Origin: Lithocarpus polystachyus
Lineage: Eukaryota; Streptophyta; Magnoliopsida; Fagales; Fagaceae
Direction of reading: 5' to 3'
DNA: 64,000 nt
Assembly: GCA_033629205.1 (NCBI GenBank)
Contig: CM066171.1
Location: 8,953,501 to 9,017,500, forward strand
Shown: piece by piece, positions 20,841-33,281 of the stretch
Layout: the number at the start of each line of letters is the position of its first letter
Position numbering within the stretch: the first letter of the stretch is position 1
Program-made: the position numbers and the translations under genes
The notes under the pieces: model-generated
The model's input: only the letters and a program-made list of their open reading frames with translations
The model's database searches: none
What the model was told of the DNA's origin: nothing

Positions 20841-21154
20841 AATATTTCTCTTAGTTAATTTATTTAGTGATTAGTCTAATTCTTAATTCTAATAAACCCA
20901 CCAATTCGTACATTAATTTATTAAATTTATTTATTGCTTTACAACATAAGATTGTCCGATCACGGTAAGATTTACACTATAAGATTAAACAAATACACAC
21001 AATATTATATACATTTACAACAAAAAAGATATATAACATCATACACTACTAATGTCCCTCACCATTCAAGTTACTGCTCTTTTTAAAAAAAATTAATTTC
21101 ATGGAGAATAAGAGTAAGAAAGAGCGAGAGTGAAGGAGAAAGAACAAGATTAAA

Positions 21155-21236
21155 ATTTTCTATAAGATCCTAATCAAAAGTGGCAAGATTAAAATTCAAG
21201 GTTTGTCAGAAAAAAAAAATCCCAAAAAACTTTGGA
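21155..21236 (+). repeat. Paralogue of the retrotransposon's empty insertion site
   Basis: About 80 bp that join the sequence left of the 5' LTR (TCCTAATCAAAAGTGGCAAG ... GTTTGTCAG) directly to that right of the 3' LTR (poly-A, then ATCCCAAAAAACTTTGGA). GTCAG occurs once, at 21205-21209. The segment was therefore duplicated before the element inserted in the left copy. Confidence 0.85.
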
Positions 21237-21713
21237 TGAGTATCATTTTTGATTCTTGGCTTCTTGCCTGTTGCCACCATACTCAATAGGCTGGCCGAAT
21301 TGTATACAAATGCAAAATTTGAAAAAGTGATATCAACCTAATTTAGCTAGGGGGGGATAATGATACTATAATTTTACTATGTCAGTCTTACAAAATGATG
21401 TGTCATCGATCACAAGTAATTCAAACACTAATTTATTATCTAGTTAAGCAATCTATTGCAAGGAACTTCAAGAACAACAACCTGATTTGCTGCATGAATC
21501 ACCATTCAGAGTCAATCTATAGGTTTGCCTGCTCTCTTGATTTCATACACATATAATCTTATGTTACCAAGTTGGAATATAGTTTCTCATTGGCTATAAG
21601 TATGTAACAAAAAAAAAATGCAAACTTTATATTTGTGAAACAAAAGTATTAATTTAGTATTTTTAAATTGTCAGTGTTACAAAAGATCCTCAATCTATAC
21701 CTACTTCAAATTC

Positions 21714-24298
21714 CTATTCATAAAATCCTAAATGTTCAAAACTTAAAACCCTTGTATCCAAATGTACCAGCCTTAAAAGCTTAACTAAACTACTATCATA
21801 CGCATTCTTGAAATCTGCATCATCAATATCGCACAATGAATAATGAATTTTTGGTAATGCATCAGGTAGGACGTGATGAAGCTCCTTCAAAAGTTTTCCC
21901 GACCAGGTATTTGTAGTAATATCTCTCCCATGTTCACAAACGATTCTCAGATACGCCGGAACAGAATGAGGATCGAAAAATCGCAGCTGGATTTGAAGTG
22001 GCTGTTGCTGTTGCTGCTGCTGCTGATTTTGTTGAGATTTCCTAGATCCGTAAAGCACTTGCCGAAGAGGTGATTGCTTAATACTATCTGAAGGAATACT
22101 TTGATCCCAGGGGACCTTATTAATCCAACCAGTCATGACTAACGGTGGTTTATCCAAACTTACATTTTTCCTGAAATCAGTGGTATTCCTTTTTTGAATT
22201 TCCCATACCTTGTAAATAAATTTGCACCTTCTTTCCTTGTCAAAGAAAATGGGATGGGAGTAGTTGTAGAAAGCAATCTTCTTAACCTGTAACAAGGACA
22301 TGCCTTGTTGTGCTTGGTACAAGCTCTTACAGAACAGTGTTAGCACCTCTGGTTTAACAAATTTCGGTTTCCGTTTCTGTGTGACTTTATTCACTAGCTC
22401 ATGAAGACTTGAAATGTCAGTACAAATTCCCTTTGCAATTCTAGCATCCCCTTCATCATTCCCTTTAACCTGATTGATTGGACCATTAAATTTCACCTCT
22501 AACCATTTCTGCTTCCTTCTGTCATTGTTGAAATTTGCATGCTCTTCTTCAACGAACCGTTGAACTCATTTCTGCCGTTTAAGTAATTGAGGTGATTAGT
22601 GATGTGAGTAAACAGTTGCACGAACATGGGCCCCATGCCAACAATATCGCGGTTCAAGTTTTCCTCCCATATGTCCTCATACTTTTGTGATGTTACCCAC
22701 TTGTCGAAATCCTGTTAAAGGACACATACCAAATAAAAAATATTTAGAACAATTTATCCATGTTTTTAGCAACCACAAGGGCTTAGTTTATCATAATAGA
22801 GTAATTTCATCATCTATAAAAATATATATTTTTTGATGGAAGTTTACAAAAATATTTGATATAGAAAAAGACCAAAACATAAATAAGCTTCACCTAAGAA
22901 CTAAAATAATTTCTAGTTTTATTTCCTACCCTATATTTACAAAAAAAAAAAAAAAAATACAATAACACAATCGCAAAAAAGAAAGAAAGAGAAAAGTTAG
23001 AAAATAATTCTTATTTAAGGTCACACTAAAGGAAATAGGTTGAGAAAGAACACTTTGCATTCTATTTTCTCTTATTTTTCTCAAAAATCAAATATTGACC
23101 ACAATAAGAAAATGATGGGATGATAATGTAACTTATTGGGTAGTTTAGTCAAGGATGAAACAGAAATATGAAAGGTAAAATTGAGTGCAAAAAAGTAAAC
23201 TAATGTTATAAGCAAAGCAACAACATAAATTGACAACTACACTAAAATTTAATGAGCATATAGGTGACTCTATAGGTGTAATAACTAACAAGCAGATTGT
23301 GGCTATAGATTTGTGACTATATAGTATAGGACATATTTATCAGGGTGAGATTTTTAAGAATTTTTTTGCCTTCCCTCGGTGAAATCAATTGCAAGGTAAT
23401 CAAATAGTAATTTACTAATTTCCACTCAATTGCATACTCCTATTAATAAATCTGAACAAGGGGCTGAACAAGAGGTAGGTATATACCGTATATTAATAAT
23501 AATGTTCTTTCAAATCCAAATCCACAGACTAAAAATAATAAGATCACTTTTTCAACGATTTTGATTAATTTTACACACACAAATATAAGATTTTTTTTTT
23601 TTTTTTTTTTTGAGAATCAACATACTACAAGAAAATTAAGTAGGCAAATTGATACCAATTCAATATAGAAGAATTATTAAAAGTATGATGACTAACATAA
23701 ATACGTAACAAACATTTAATGCATATGTTTTTTGATTCTAGATTCTAGTATTCATATAAATTGAGAAATTAAAGAATCAGAGATATTGTGGTATCTTTTT
23801 TTTTTTCTTTTTTCTTTTTTTGAAAAAATAAAATACAAGAAATTGCGTTAATTATGGTCTAATCAGAGAATTGTGGTTTCTTGAAATTAAGGAATACAAG
23901 AATGGTAAACAAACTGGTTCCAAATAAGAATGGTTACAATATACAAGAAATTCAGAACTAGAAGGAATACAAGAATGGTAAACAAACTGGTTCCAAATAA
24001 GAATAGTAACAAAATACAAAAAATTCAGAACTAGAAGGAATACAAGAATGGTAAATAAACAGGTTCCAAATAAGAATAGTTACAAAATACAAGAAATTCA
24101 GAACTAGAAGGAATTCATCATAACAAAAAAAAAAAAATACAAGAAATTCAGAACTAGAAGGAATACAAGAATGGTAAACAAACTGGTTCCAAATAAGAAT
24201 AGTAACAAAATACAAGAAATTCAGAACTAGAAGGAATTCATCATAACAAAAAAAAAAAAAAAAAAAAGCTCGTTACCTCTACAACCTTTGCCGGCGCC
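21714..24298 (-). CDS. Unrecognised two-exon gene with an apparent frameshift
   Basis: Exon 1 is 24275-24298 (MAPAKVVE, then GTAACG donor); exon 2 begins at 22711 after TTTAACAG and reads DFDKWVTSQKYEDIWEENL to about 22550. There the frame runs to a stop, while a neighbouring frame opens (QRFVEEEHANF...) and continues for about 280 residues to the stop at 21714. The two frames look like one protein split by a one-base indel near 22545-22560. The long part is basic to residue ~150, has a Gln run coded by a CTG/TTG repeat at 22000-22030, and ends CDIDDADFKNAYDSSL ... FEHLGFYE. I do not recognise the family. A TATA box at 24567-24576 supports expression. Either a recent pseudogene or a sequencing error in a real gene. 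Confidence 0.55.
23891..24260. repeat. 73-bp tandem repeat array in the intron
   Basis: Units begin at 23891, 23964, 24037, 24110, 24160 and 24233 (steps 73, 73, 73, 50, 73). The units at 24110 and 24233 switch after GGAATTC to a short form with CATCATAAC and a poly-A. The array ends about 15 bases from the exon 1 donor. Confidence 0.9.
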
Positions 24299-24566
24299 AT
24301 ACTCAGAAGTCAGAACTATTGTAATCTCTCAATGTAGTCAATCAATGCTCTTCTACTACGTACTACTACATAGAGTTAAGTACGCAAGTCAGTTTGACTC
24401 AAAACAAAAACACAGGGAGAGAGATTTGATCCAAAAAAAAAAAAAAAGTACAGAGAGAGAGCGAAGTAAAACAAAAAAAAAAACAAAAACAAACAGTACC
24501 TTTAAATGGCAGTGTTACTTCGAGTTTAGAGAGAAGAGATGATTGTTGAATGCATGGGACTGTGGG

Positions 24567-24576
24567 TTTATATATA
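24567..24576 (-). promoter_or_regulatory. TATA box upstream of the unrecognised gene
   Basis: Reads TATATATAAA on the minus strand, about 270 bp before the ATG at 24298. Confidence 0.5.
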
Positions 24577-24579
24577 GTG

Positions 24580-27500
24580 GTGGGACGTGTATGAGTCCAG
24601 CTGTCCGTACATAACAAACCCTAATCAGTTTGTATTGTGGGCAAAAAAAAAAAAAAAAAAAAGTGAGTCCTAATAAGCTAAGGATTACGGGTAAAAAAGT
24701 AATTTCATTAATAAATTTAAATTAGAATCATTAGTGAAGATTTTGACCACACTTTCACACCAAATTCTAATAAGTTTTAGGATTGTGGGCAAAAAAGCAA
24801 ATCCCAACGCTAATAAGTTTAGGATTGTGGGCAAAAAAGTAATTTTACTGATAGATTCAAATTAAAATAGTTAACCTAAACTTAAGTCTTCACCTCACAA
24901 TAACTTATACTTGTGATGTGACCATCACACCAAAAGTGCATAATAAGATTAATTTATTAAAGTTAAAAAAAATTTTATTTCAATACTGCATGTGATAACA
25001 TTACAAAGGAAATTCTGTGCACTAACTTAATACATTTCTTTTTAATCGGGCTGATATTGCACAACACCTTTTATCTCATTTCAGATATAGAAAATGTTTA
25101 AGGTAAACATCATTACTATCGTTTTAAATTTTTCAAAACTAGCACTAAACATATATTGATCTAAGGCCAACACTCAAAAAAGAAAAGCATTGCTACATAG
25201 CTTACCCAATGATTGCATTCAATACAAACTTAGAAACTTTAAAACCTTTCACCAGGCAATGTCACGCATACAGATACAGTGTCAACTATCTAGCTTCCAA
25301 AAAAAAAAAAAATAGCCCCACCCACCCTTTCACGTTCATGCATGAGCACAAAAATACACTGCGGCTTGAATATCAAATTAGTTTTATTACCAATTAAATT
25401 TCAGATTTACACTAATATTATGTTTTTTGAAAAATTATTGAATATTTCTGTAATACCATAAATGCATACTCCCCCTCTTACATAAATTGTAGGTCCTACC
25501 ATAAATTTAGTTAGTGGACTCACTTTTATGTGAGAGGAAAGAGTATAAAATTTATGATATTCTGAGAGTATTTTATAATTACTCATGTTTAAGGCTCCAA
25601 TTAAGAGTCCTAAAGTGATTAAGGAACAATGGAAGCTAACCCCCATGTTAGGAATGTAATTGGCTCATTTTCCTACTAATGTTAGGAATTTAATTGGCTT
25701 TGGATGTACACCACAACAAACTTAACTTGTTTCAACCCACTTTTTTCAAAGGGATTCGCTAAAAAGTGTGAAACCATCACTAAAAACTGGAGTGTATGGT
25801 TGACTAGCTTTATTTTGAGGGCCAATAAAATCCTCAAAATAAACCTATACAACCATAGAAACAAGCCATTAAAATCTAGCTAGTGGGCTAGTTTTAACAA
25901 TCCGGCGATAGTTTTGCCCCCAAATTTAAACATTTTTCAACGCAACCTATGACAACCCTTGATAAAAGAAATCCCAAAGTTTTCAAAGGAAAACTCATTT
26001 TGGCTCATCTCATCTCATCTTTGACGGGCTGATTCACAGTGGTCGGCAATCTCATCTCCAACGATGAGCTAGCTGTTGATTAGACGCAGTCCTCTCCGCC
26101 GCCTCATTTTTCGATTACATGTCTATCTCTCTCTGTTTGTTTCCCAATAAATTATGGAAATTACATAGCAGAACTCTCCAAACATCTCTCTTGTTTTCTC
26201 TCTCTCCATCCATAGATACTTCTCTTCCTCACCATTGGTATAATTTGGGGCTAGGGTTTGGGTACTTTGAAATTACATACATGTCCTTTCGAATTTGAAG
26301 TATGGTTGGATGTAAAAGGTTTGAACATATTATATTGAAAAAATGCTTAAAAAGGAGTTTCTAAGTGTTAATGGTGTGGTATAACAATAGTGTCAATTTA
26401 AGTATGGGTTGGATTTATGAGGGTTTTTTTTTTTTTTTTTTTGATGCTGTGTTTGTTAGTTTTTGTTTTCCAGTATATTATCTAAGAGTTTGATGCTGAT
26501 TTTGAAAATTTTATGTGTATGTTAATTATTGAAAATCAACTATAATATAGGTTTCCCCAATAGATATGTTGATTAATTATATTAGTACAGTGCAAGTCTT
26601 TGTGTTTCTCAAGCTATTTCAGCTAAAAACAATGCAATTTGATTAACCATTTTTATTGATTTTTTTGTGTTATGGAGTATAAATTGGAGTTAAAAAAAAA
26701 GATTTAAATTCTCATATTTTGAAGCATCTTCTAATCTCTTGGAATGGTCTTGAGATATCTTTGTCCAACACTCTTAGCATGCTATTAAAGATGTTGGGTA
26801 TAATAGTTTATTAGTTTCAAAATTCTCTAGTTAAAATACTATTGAAGTTCCATAAACTTCAAAAATGAAGGACTTAGTGACTTAGAAAGGTAATTGAATT
26901 TTGTTTTGATATTTGTGTTTTGCTATAATATAGATTTTGTAATATGTGATTCTTTAAAGTCTATGTACATGGTTGTGGAAAAAAAAAAAAAACCAACTAT
27001 TTTGTAGGGTCGCTTGCCGCTCTGTACTTGGGTGGGGTTGTTTGTTAATGAACTTGCAGGCAAGTTAGCAGGTTCTTATTTGTTACTGGCCTATTTAGAC
27101 ATGGTTTGGTATCTTAAAACTTTCTACCCTCCATGACATGGTTTGAGAATAGGGAGAAATCTTGGGAATGAGATCGAGACAATTCGGTGATTTGATTGTG
27201 TATTTTTTTCCTCTTAATTTTCCCAGATTCCAAACAGAGGCTTATGGGGGAAGCTGTAATAAAAGACTCTAACTGAAGGATTGGAAATCAATTGCCACAT
27301 GTTGCCACTAGGAATCTGTGAACTGTGATCTACTTTCCCAAATTGCCAATTGAAACCTTTTATGATTAAAAAATTGCACTTTTTAACTTTCTGTTTTTTA
27401 AGTGAAAAAAAAAATCTTTTTTTTTCTTTTATTAAATGGCCTAACATAGATATATTAATTCAAAAGTAGCAAATTAAAACGTGAGGATTCATAAAGAAAA

Positions 27501-28030
27501 AAAAATTAAACATTAATATATTTAGGTAAGTGCATATCTAATTTGCTATTAAATATGAGTTTTTAAAAAGTAGCAAATTATTTCTGTAGTAGGGCATGCA
27601 CAACCATAATAGATTTTAGCAACTTTTGTGACACAGAAAGAAACTGCATTATAACATTTGAAGTTTAAAAACAGGTCATAATTAAGTGTTTTTCCGGAGT
27701 ACAGAGAGTCACACTAGCAAGCTAAACATATTTGAAAGTGTGGAGACATGAACAAGTTACAAGATACAATCCAAACTTTTAAGGACATGTTGCTACACAG
27801 TCCTATAACATCAAACACGTGTCCCCTTATGGCATCTATCCTAGTCTCCAAGCATATTAGCAAACAATTGTAAGGATAATATAACTTGCAGGGACAACGT
27901 TATCTTCATAAGTTTGAAGGTCATTGAAAATCAACAAAAGCACTAGCTCTCTCTAGAGAAAGTGGGGAAAAGAGTTAGCGGTAAATTTAACCACACTTCC
28001 AATGTTGAACTCCAGCAATTGCACCATAAC
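24580..28030. other. Intergenic, no gene recognised
   Basis: Between about 24613 and 24860 a phrase around GGATTGTGGGCAAAAAAG recurs four times, imperfectly. Poly-A/T tracts are frequent. A more GC-balanced patch at 26020-26110 looked gene-like but gives no supported frame. Confidence 0.5.
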
Positions 28031-30637
28031 TCAAAATGAGTACTCGACAAGGGATGATCTTGAGGAATTAGGCCAAGGAAATTGCACTGTGACCATCTTA
28101 TCTTCATAACTAAATTCCACACCTACTCCATCAATCTTGCAACTCATAGGTTTCTCTGATGCAAACACTCTCATTTCTCCACTTCCCCTGACTCCAACTC
28201 TTACCAAATTCTCATCATCATCAAATTCAAGTGACTGAATTGCGCCACCACAGTTCAGCATGTTGACTAATCCAATTGGAGCAAATTGGATTATTTGTTT
28301 GGGCAAGACTGTCACTGGAGAAACAATAAGAAGCTCATAACAAAATGGCTCAAGTGAAATCTCCAATGTCTCTGATGCCTTCAACAGCTTCAGCTTCTTT
28401 TCTTGGAGCATATAGACTGCAAATATGTCGACCCCTTTTGTGGAAATGGGGTGCTTTCCACTGTTCCATTCAATATCTTTAGGACTAGTAACACAGGCTA
28501 CCAAGTGTGAAAATTGTGAGGCACTCTTGTTTCGCCTGGATTGAGGGCACCACCCCCCTCCTTGACAGTTGAAAATTCCTAAAACTCCCGTGTACTGTGA
28601 CAATTTTAAATGACAAAACATTATATTAAATTTACTGTATATAAATGGTATGTCAAATTGTATATTTGGTCTCTCAAAATTTCTTTATACTTTAAAATAT
28701 TTCAAAAAGGTTCTTACTATCATTTAATGGGTGAAAAATGCTGACATAACAAATAAAATTTAAAAAACCAAAATTACTTTGATGACATGACATGACATGA
28801 GTTTCGTTTGCCACGTTAAAATCTTCCATCCGTTAGATAACGATAATGACATCTTAAAACAATTTTGAAAGAATATGAATTAAATTGAAACATTTTAAAG
28901 TATAATTTTGAAACAAATTTCAAAATTGAGAACTAAATATACAATCTAATCTAAATTGTATTATATTATGCTTTAAAGATATACTTTTAGGTATGCAACT
29001 ATCAAACTTGCTTGAACTTGTAAATAATAATGTCTTACTTTGTTAAGGTTCCAAATCTTGAGCATTGTTTTCCCATCATGTAAAGGGTCTTCAAATAGGC
29101 AATCTCTAGTAGGAAGTGCATAGTATTGGCATCGCAGAATAGACCCATCTGGCAACACTAGGCTTTTGAGCAACTTAAAGTTGTGTTTTCCAACAGAGTC
29201 GCTTACATAAATTGGTCCACCAGAAATAGCTCGGGATGCAGCATGAAATTCAGCACAAGGATGAGTGGATTGGAACATGTCCCAATCTGGATGTATAAAA
29301 TTTCCCATCCACAAGCTATTATAGGCACAATGCACCATGTGACACCCTTGCAGCCAAAATGTACCATTTGGATCCCCCGACGGGTCAGTGCACCAAAAAT
29401 CATCTCCTATATGCATCACAAACAGAAAGTTTAATACTTGGATTCTCTTATTAGTATATCCAAAGACATTTGAGTTAGATTTTACATACCAACTCGTCCA
29501 AGTGTTATGGCCTCTGTTCCAAGGAACATGAAGTCATTGCAGTGTTCCATGCTAGCAATGACACCATTCCCTTTGAAGTGTTTCTTCACAGAAGCAGTCA
29601 AGGCCTTGTAATAAGCTTTGGCTAGCTCAACTCTGCCACCATATTCCTCAGATAACATCTCAAGCAACTGCAAATGTCAAATATTCACCCAAGATCAAAC
29701 GTTATTTTTGTTTGTTTGTTTTTTCCCCCGTAAAAAATTCACCAATTCCATAGGCCCAGGCATAATAATATAAAATACCACAAGATCAGCCCAAATAGCC
29801 CAACTCATGTGGGCCTCTTTACTAAATAGCTGAGCCCTGTAACCATATCAGGGCCATCTTTCTCTCTTTTTTCTCTTACATGATTATCTCTTTTTAACTT
29901 AAGAACATTGTGGCTGTTCATTAATTCAAAACAATCAGCCCCAATATATAATTCCCTTTCACAATAAAAATTTTATTCTTCCAAAAATTAAAAATTAAAA
30001 ATTAAAAAATAAAGGAAAATATTACTCAAGAGTCAAGACCATCGACTTATATACAATTTGATTGTTTGACATATCTTTCCTTGATTTATTATAATAGAAT
30101 TGATAAGAAACTCTGATACATCTCATCTATAACAATTAGAAAACCAAAATTTCAAGCTGTTTTGTCAATTTAATTATCCGTTCAATTCAAATGCAAGTGA
30201 GATGGAAGAGAAAAGATATCACGCATGATTATGATAAACTAATTTTTCATAAACCTAGTTCTTGACACAAGAATCCATGATAGACACATACATGTAAAAA
30301 GTAACACAATTGAATTTGTTTATATGCTACATATATGATGTGAATATGGTAATGATGATCCTAACACTCACCTGTTGATACTAGTAGAAGACACGTGCCA
30401 AGAAAAGGATAGAGTTGCAATGACAAAAGATTTCTGGATGAGAAATGTGGCTTTATCCCCTGCAATTGCAATTACAATCGCAATTGTATATTTGGGTTCT
30501 CCTTCTTTTACAAATAATAAACAAAGAGAATGTGTCACACATCCAAGGGACTACAAGCAAGATTATCATTTATTTATATTCTTCTATTATAATTTTAATA
30601 TAGTTTCTTGCTCTAGTGTACGTATGTGCTTTCTTTT

Positions 30638-30679
<42 letters not shown>

Positions 30680-32388
30680 ACCATCATTTCTTTTTTAATT
30701 GTGTCAAATAGTTAGTAAGGATTCCTATCAATTTGTTTATATAGTAATTGTATTTTTTACTCAGTAATCTCTCTTAATTATTTTCAGTCATATATATTAT
30801 TAATAATAAATGTTGCAACAAAAAAGATGATTTGTAAAAAATTATTTGACCTATTGCTGAGCTTCAAGCCTTCAAGTGAATAAGAATAAAAAATTTTAGG
30901 ATTATATAAAACATCACAACTTTTGTCATAATTGTCTGCGTGATAAACTATGAGTAGTAGAGGAGAAGTTATAGGTTCATATAAAAATGACTAAAATTAT
31001 GGAGTTTTAAGTGGTATTAGAATTACTTTTTACCATCTCTAAATTTTGTAGTAAAAAATTAAGTGGTGTACGTGAGTCCAAAGCCACACCATACTCAAAT
31101 TAAATAGTTTATGCATAGAAAGAAGTAAACAATTTCTGAGGATAAGAAAAAGGTTTCCAGAACTTACGTGAATGACATCAACTTTCACACCATCAATCCC
31201 CACCGACGAAAGATGAGAGTGAAGCCCCTCGTACATCTTGTGGACTAGCTCCGGTGGTACCAACCCAACTCCATTGTTCACAATCTTGTCCACAGCCAAA
31301 TCTTCCATTGTCATCTGCAATCCCTGTGACAACTTAGGAGTAATGACCTTACACTCAGGCATGCCCTTAACATTGGGTCTAACCCCACCCCAATATCCAC
31401 AAAGTGCATGCCAAACATACACATGTTCTATGCTACCAAACTCATCTTTAAGGTCTCTAATAAACCCACCCATCCCTTTATTTTTAGGGACCTTTGGACT
31501 TTGATAGTCCCTAAATTTATAATTTTCCTCATATTTTACTAGCCTACATGGCATTTGTTCACCTGCAGCCGTTCGATTCATGCAATCTTGATCAGTGATG
31601 GGGTCCTCATCATGTGAAATTGATTGCCACCCATCATCAATCAAGACCATTCCAGGTGGGCACCCACCTTCTACTAAGCCCTTGACCCCATCATAAACCC
31701 CTTTGGGGTGCACCTTAAGATAAAATGCATCCCATGTACACCAACCAAATTTGTCTACTATACCTGGTGGGTTTTTCTCTTCAAGAAGCTTAAAGGTCCC
31801 CAAATGGAACCTAATAACCTTCATAGCCTCCTTAACAAGACCAAATGGATTATCACCTACATGCATGTACAAAGAGCTTCTGAAGCTGGACCCACATACA
31901 CTTGTGGACCCACTCTCCACACACATTTCCACATAGTCATCGACACCATGTTGGAGACAAGCTCTGAATGGACCTTCAATGAGTGGAAGTAAGAGAACAT
32001 AGGGGCGCCCCAAGTCATTCTTGTCCAAAATCAACATCTGGGTTTCATTCTCTATATCTTTGCCATTGCTTCCAATCCAGTGGGTAGTCCACCAGACTTT
32101 GAACCTGAATATGCTCATGAACCTTATGTTCTTGAGCTTGCCTATGGGAACAACATGATGGCTCTTTGGCTCGTCGGCATCAAACCCAACAAAGCAGCCA
32201 ACCGTGTTCTTGGTCTTGTCTGAAGTGATAAAGGGTGATGGTGTGGCTATGATGCTCAAAGGGACTTCAGTGAGGATTGGGTGGCCATTAGCTAGAAAGT
32301 TCGATCCTTCCAGGGTTATGGACAAGGGCATATTGCTGTCAAGGAGCCCCATTACGTCTGGGGCATTTTTGCTTAGGCTTGGAGCCAT
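28031..32388 (-). CDS. RFS: Raffinose synthase family protein (galactinol-sucrose galactosyltransferase)
   Basis: Four exons: 31168-32388, 29490-29667, 29039-29406 and 28031-28594, all GT-AG and phase-consistent, giving 776 residues. The enzyme family transfers galactose from galactinol to sucrose to make raffinose in the cytosol, a seed and stress sugar. Visible motifs: FGWCTWDAFYLKVHPKG, LIDDGWQS and KVDVIH (its Asp is the expected nucleophile of this GH36-type family), SMEHCNDFMF, FWLQGCHMVHCAYNSLWMGN, and PDWDMFQSTHPCAEFHAASR. The length fits raffinose synthase; stachyose synthases carry an ~80-residue insertion that is absent here. The N-terminus (MAPSLSKNAP, ITLEGSNFLANG) looks most like RFS5-type proteins. 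The gene appears intact. Intron 3 holds a MITE and the promoter contains a partial duplication. An alkaline alpha-galactosidase of the same family cannot be excluded without alignment. Confidence 0.93.
28658..28944. mobile_element. MITE in intron 3 of the raffinose synthase gene
   Basis: TTGTATATTTGGTCTCTC at the left is mirrored by the inverted TTGTATATTTAGTTCTC at the right, and the arms stay alike for ~50 bp (ACTTTAAAATATTTCAA). About 287 bp, non-coding. The style suggests a Mutator-like MITE; the target duplication was not resolved. Confidence 0.65.
30640..30677. repeat. TA microsatellite in raffinose synthase intron 1
   Basis: An uninterrupted TA run of about 19 units. Confidence 0.9.
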
Positions 32389-32482
32389 GGGAACTTGGTC
32401 TTTGCAAACTAGCTAGCTAGGGAGCTTGGAGAGAGAGAAGGTTTGCCTGCTATGGTTGGTGTGCCCAAAGGAGGAGAGGTTT

Positions 32483-32486
<4 letters not shown>

Positions 32487-32521
<35 letters not shown>
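32487..32521. repeat. GA microsatellite in the raffinose synthase leader
   Basis: About 17 GA units. On the transcribed minus strand this gives a CT-rich leader, common in plant 5'UTRs. Confidence 0.9.
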
Positions 32522-32522
<1 letters not shown>

Positions 32523-32568
32523 GGTTTGTCTACACTGGTTGGTGCCCAAGGCAGGCAATGAGGAGAAG

Positions 32569-32576
32569 TTTATATA
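32569..32576 (-). promoter_or_regulatory. TATA box of the raffinose synthase gene
   Basis: TATATAAA on the minus strand, about 180 bp before the ATG at 32388. A second, weaker box (GTATAAA) lies at 32480-32486 because the promoter segment is partly duplicated. Confidence 0.6.
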
Positions 32577-33251
32577 GAAATTTTAGAAAGATACTGCGTA
32601 ACATGTAATTAATAAGTTTTAAGAAACTATATTAATTTTTAGTAACTATGATGTATTCTATTATGATTTATGAGTGGTGCATGATAAAAATGACATTAGA
32701 TAGGTAATTAATCATAATTCCAAACTGACATACTATGTTACTTACCCAAAACTCTTTTTTTTTTCCTAGTCAGAGCATTAACATCAATTTGAATATAATA
32801 GAAAAAAGTGTAGAATTTACACAGTTTTGCTTAAAAATGACTTCATCAGCTCATGTATAATTATGCAAATTTACAAGTTTATTACAGTAGTTATGTAAAT
32901 TTACACTAACACTATTTATTTTGAATTTGGTTATTTATTATTTCTTTACATTTTTCGATAATAAAAGAAGAAAATGAATGATGGTTGTTTGTGAAGAAAG
33001 AGAAACAATTAAGAAAATTAAGAAAAATTAATATTTTAATAAAATGTAATATAAAATAGATAATTTGATGTGTAGTATTTTGATAAGTGAGTATATAAAG
33101 TAGAAAAAGTAGGTTTTTATGCTAAAATAGACAATTTTTTTGTATAAATTGACGAAAATGCTCTTAAATAACTTATTAGTCATATAATTTTGATGAAATC
33201 TTGGTTCTAGTATATATGAGAATGGACTGACTAGACTATATGTCATCGCAA

Positions 33252-33281
33252 TGGGTCCAATGCACAAGAGCATTGGACCCA
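33252..33281. repeat. Perfect 12-bp inverted repeat with 6-base loop
   Basis: TGGGTCCAATGC, loop ACAAGA, GCATTGGACCCA. It could fold as a stem-loop on either strand. No coding or terminator context. Confidence 0.85.

Larger units (their letters stand above)
20192..21713. other. Intergenic with a MITE and the empty-site paralogue
   Basis: No convincing gene. A short frame at 20387-20656 shows no family motif and runs through a T tract, so I do not call it. Two repeats inside are listed separately. Confidence 0.5.

Noticed and set aside
23958..24215. 85-codon frame rich in repeated peptides
   Set aside because: It is only the translation of the 73-bp intronic array on the opposite strand.
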